Below, piece by piece: positions 19,779 through 20,898 of a DNA stretch of 20,898 nt. The stretch is from CAZONC01 sp964581305 (GTDB taxonomy: Archaea; Aenigmatarchaeota; Aenigmatarchaeia; CG10238-14; SCSR01), in the NCBI GenBank assembly GCA_964581305.1, contig CAZONC010000010.1:1-20898 (forward strand), written 5' to 3'. Made by a program: the position numbers and the translations under genes. Numbering within the stretch: the stretch's first letter is position 1; each line of letters starts with the position of its first letter. The notes under the pieces were generated by a model. That model saw only the letters and a program-made list of their open reading frames with translations, did not search any database and was not told the DNA's origin.

Positions 19779-20888
19779 TCAGAAATTTAAAAAATCTTTC
19801 AACCTTTTAATTGCTTCTATTTTTTGCCTATTTCCGATTTTTGCCTGTTCGACAGCATTTTTTAATATCTCACCCACATTAGCCATAGCTCTTTTTTCAA
19901 GTCTATATGGAATATTTGCTTTAGTTCCAAAAGCATATGTATATCTAATAGGATCTGTAAATGATGTGGATGCACCATAAATTAGTTTCGAAACATATGC
20001 CAATCCTCTAATAGTAGCAGGACCAACTCCCCTTATTTCCAATAAATCGGCAAAATTTTTTCCTGCAAATTCATGAGCATTTTTTAATGCTTCCAATGAT
20101 ATTTTTTTTGGGATTGCAAGCTCATAAGGCATTTTCACAATTTTAATACCTAAGAAATCGATTATTTTAGTTTGGCCAATTTCTCTACTAAGACTCACTA
20201 TAGTTTTTTGAAGTTTTTTAGGTTGTTCATCACGAACAATATCAACTATAGTCTTTCTACATTCTCTCGATTTTCTAGAAGTAAGATCTAAAACAACTTT
20301 TTGATGACTACCAACAGCTGTATTATAGGGCTCCTCGACAAATTGTTTGGGGTTTAAGGTCCAATGAAACCTTCTAACAGTACCTTTATTAATATTCATT
20401 TTTTGATTTATAGTTGTAAAGTTGCCTTTTTCATCAATTAGCATAGTGTGAAAATAGAGTTGATGCTGATCTTGAAGTTCACATGTATCCACTTTACATG
20501 TAAGTCGACTAGCACGTATCAGTTTATTAATTTTTTGTGAGCTTATTCCCAACTCCTCACCAACCTTTGGAATTTCATTAATAGCATGTGCCCTCAAACC
20601 TTTTCCACCAACAATTTTTAGTCCAACATTTTCTTTTTCAAGAGCTTCTTTGGCTGCCATTAGTGGAACAGTTGTCATTCCGGAAAATTGCCATTCAAAT
20701 CCAACAGTACATGAAAAACAATTGAGCCAAAGTGGATCCGAAAATCTTCTAATAACTTCTTTTGTTCCAAATTCATTTACAAGCGCTTCCAAAATTGGAC
20801 CAGCCAGTTTTACAATTTCTCTATAATGCGGGACAGGTCCGGCTGCTAGTCGAAGTTCCACCACACCTGTTCGTCTAAGTTTTCGCAT
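19779..20888 (-). CDS. DUF763 family protein with helix-hairpin-helix
   Basis: 369 residues matching the uncharacterised DUF763 family along the whole length. Signatures are ELRLAAGPVPHY near the start, FSDPLWLNCFSCTVGFEWQFSGMTT, LKIVGGKGLRAHAINEIP, SRLTCKVDTCELQDQHQLYFHTM, INKGTVRRFHW, FVEEPYNTAVG, and a C-terminal LLEIRGVGPATIRGLAYVSKLIYG, whose GVGPATI (285-293 region) is a helix-hairpin-helix of the kind that binds DNA backbone. A nucleic-acid role is therefore plausible, but no reaction is known to me. The gene is complete, with ATG 20888 ten bases from the window end. It stands alone; the neighbouring winged-helix gene is on the same strand but has its own TATA box. Confidence 0.88.
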   Translation of the reverse strand: MRKLRRTGVVELRLAAGPVPHYREIVKLAGPILEALVNEFGTKEVIRRFSDPLWLNCFSCTVGFEWQFSGMTTVPLMAAKEALEKENVGLKIVGGKGLRAHAINEIPKVGEELGISSQKINKLIRASRLTCKVDTCELQDQHQLYFHTMLIDEKGNFTTINQKMNINKGTVRRFHWTLNPKQFVEEPYNTAVGSHQKVVLDLTSRKSRECRKTIVDIVRDEQPKKLQKTIVSLSREIGQTKIIDFLGIKIVKMPYELAIPKKISLEALKNAHEFAGKNFADLLEIRGVGPATIRGLAYVSKLIYGASTSFTDPIRYTYAFGTKANIPYRLEKRAMANVGEILKNAVEQAKIGNRQKIEAIKRLKDFLNF

Positions 20889-20898
20889 GTTTAATATT

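Noticed and set aside
19762..19980. 72-aa plus-strand open frame with hydrophobic stretch
   Set aside because: Antisense to the DUF763 C-terminal region, whose protein sequence is clearly conserved.

Overview
The window is a gene-dense, AT-rich stretch of an archaeal chromosome. The domain is fixed by the gene set: a histone-fold protein, RadA with an archaeal RPA-type protein, RNA polymerase subunit D, the archaeal/eukaryotic ribosomal proteins S3Ae, S28e, L24e and L7Ae, Bud32, an archaeal-type GluRS, a STT3/AglB oligosaccharyltransferase, and two intron-containing tRNAs without encoded CCA. Small intergenic gaps, many 1-30 bp overlaps and a mix of leaderless and Shine-Dalgarno starts fit a compact genome. 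A DPANN or related small-genome lineage is plausible, but the sequence alone does not prove it.

Layout. (1) 1-4.7 kb is a glycan module: AglB, an MOP-superfamily flippase, and, converging on them, a GPT/Alg7-like GlcNAc-1-phosphate transferase. Together these could start, flip and transfer an N-glycan. (2) 4.7-6.9 kb is a DNA-handling run, histone - RPA - RadA, with a tiny unlisted zinc-ribbon gene on the other strand overlapping the radA 3' end. (3) 7.0-10.0 kb holds Bud32, S15, a DHH/RecJ (GAN-like) nuclease and S3Ae, tightly packed or overlapping. A site-2 protease converges on them. (4) 11.2-14.4 kb, minus strand, is a long ribosomal/transcription cluster read L7Ae - S28e - L24e - tRNA-Ala(GGC) - S13 - S4 - S11 - RpoD - tRNA-Leu(UAA). 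L24e (52 aa) is a small gene easily missed. (5) 14.4-17.0 kb, minus strand, holds GluRS and a MEMO-family protein. (6) 17.0-19.7 kb is different in character. It has four small winged-helix proteins, a second small zinc ribbon, wide AT-rich spacers, and a high density of palindromes and repeats, including a GC-rich AGCGCT cluster. It is the most accessory-like part. (7) 19.8-20.9 kb is a DUF763 protein.

The most interesting points are the apparent 11-nt tRNA-Ala intron with a minimal bulge-helix-loop, the 21-bp AGCGCT repeat cluster inside a coiled-coil/winged-helix gene with a copy of its palindrome just after the stop, and the surrounding small-regulator island. I see no rRNA, CRISPR array, transposase, integrase or recognisable defence system. 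Functional calls come from motif recognition by eye; no database search was run.
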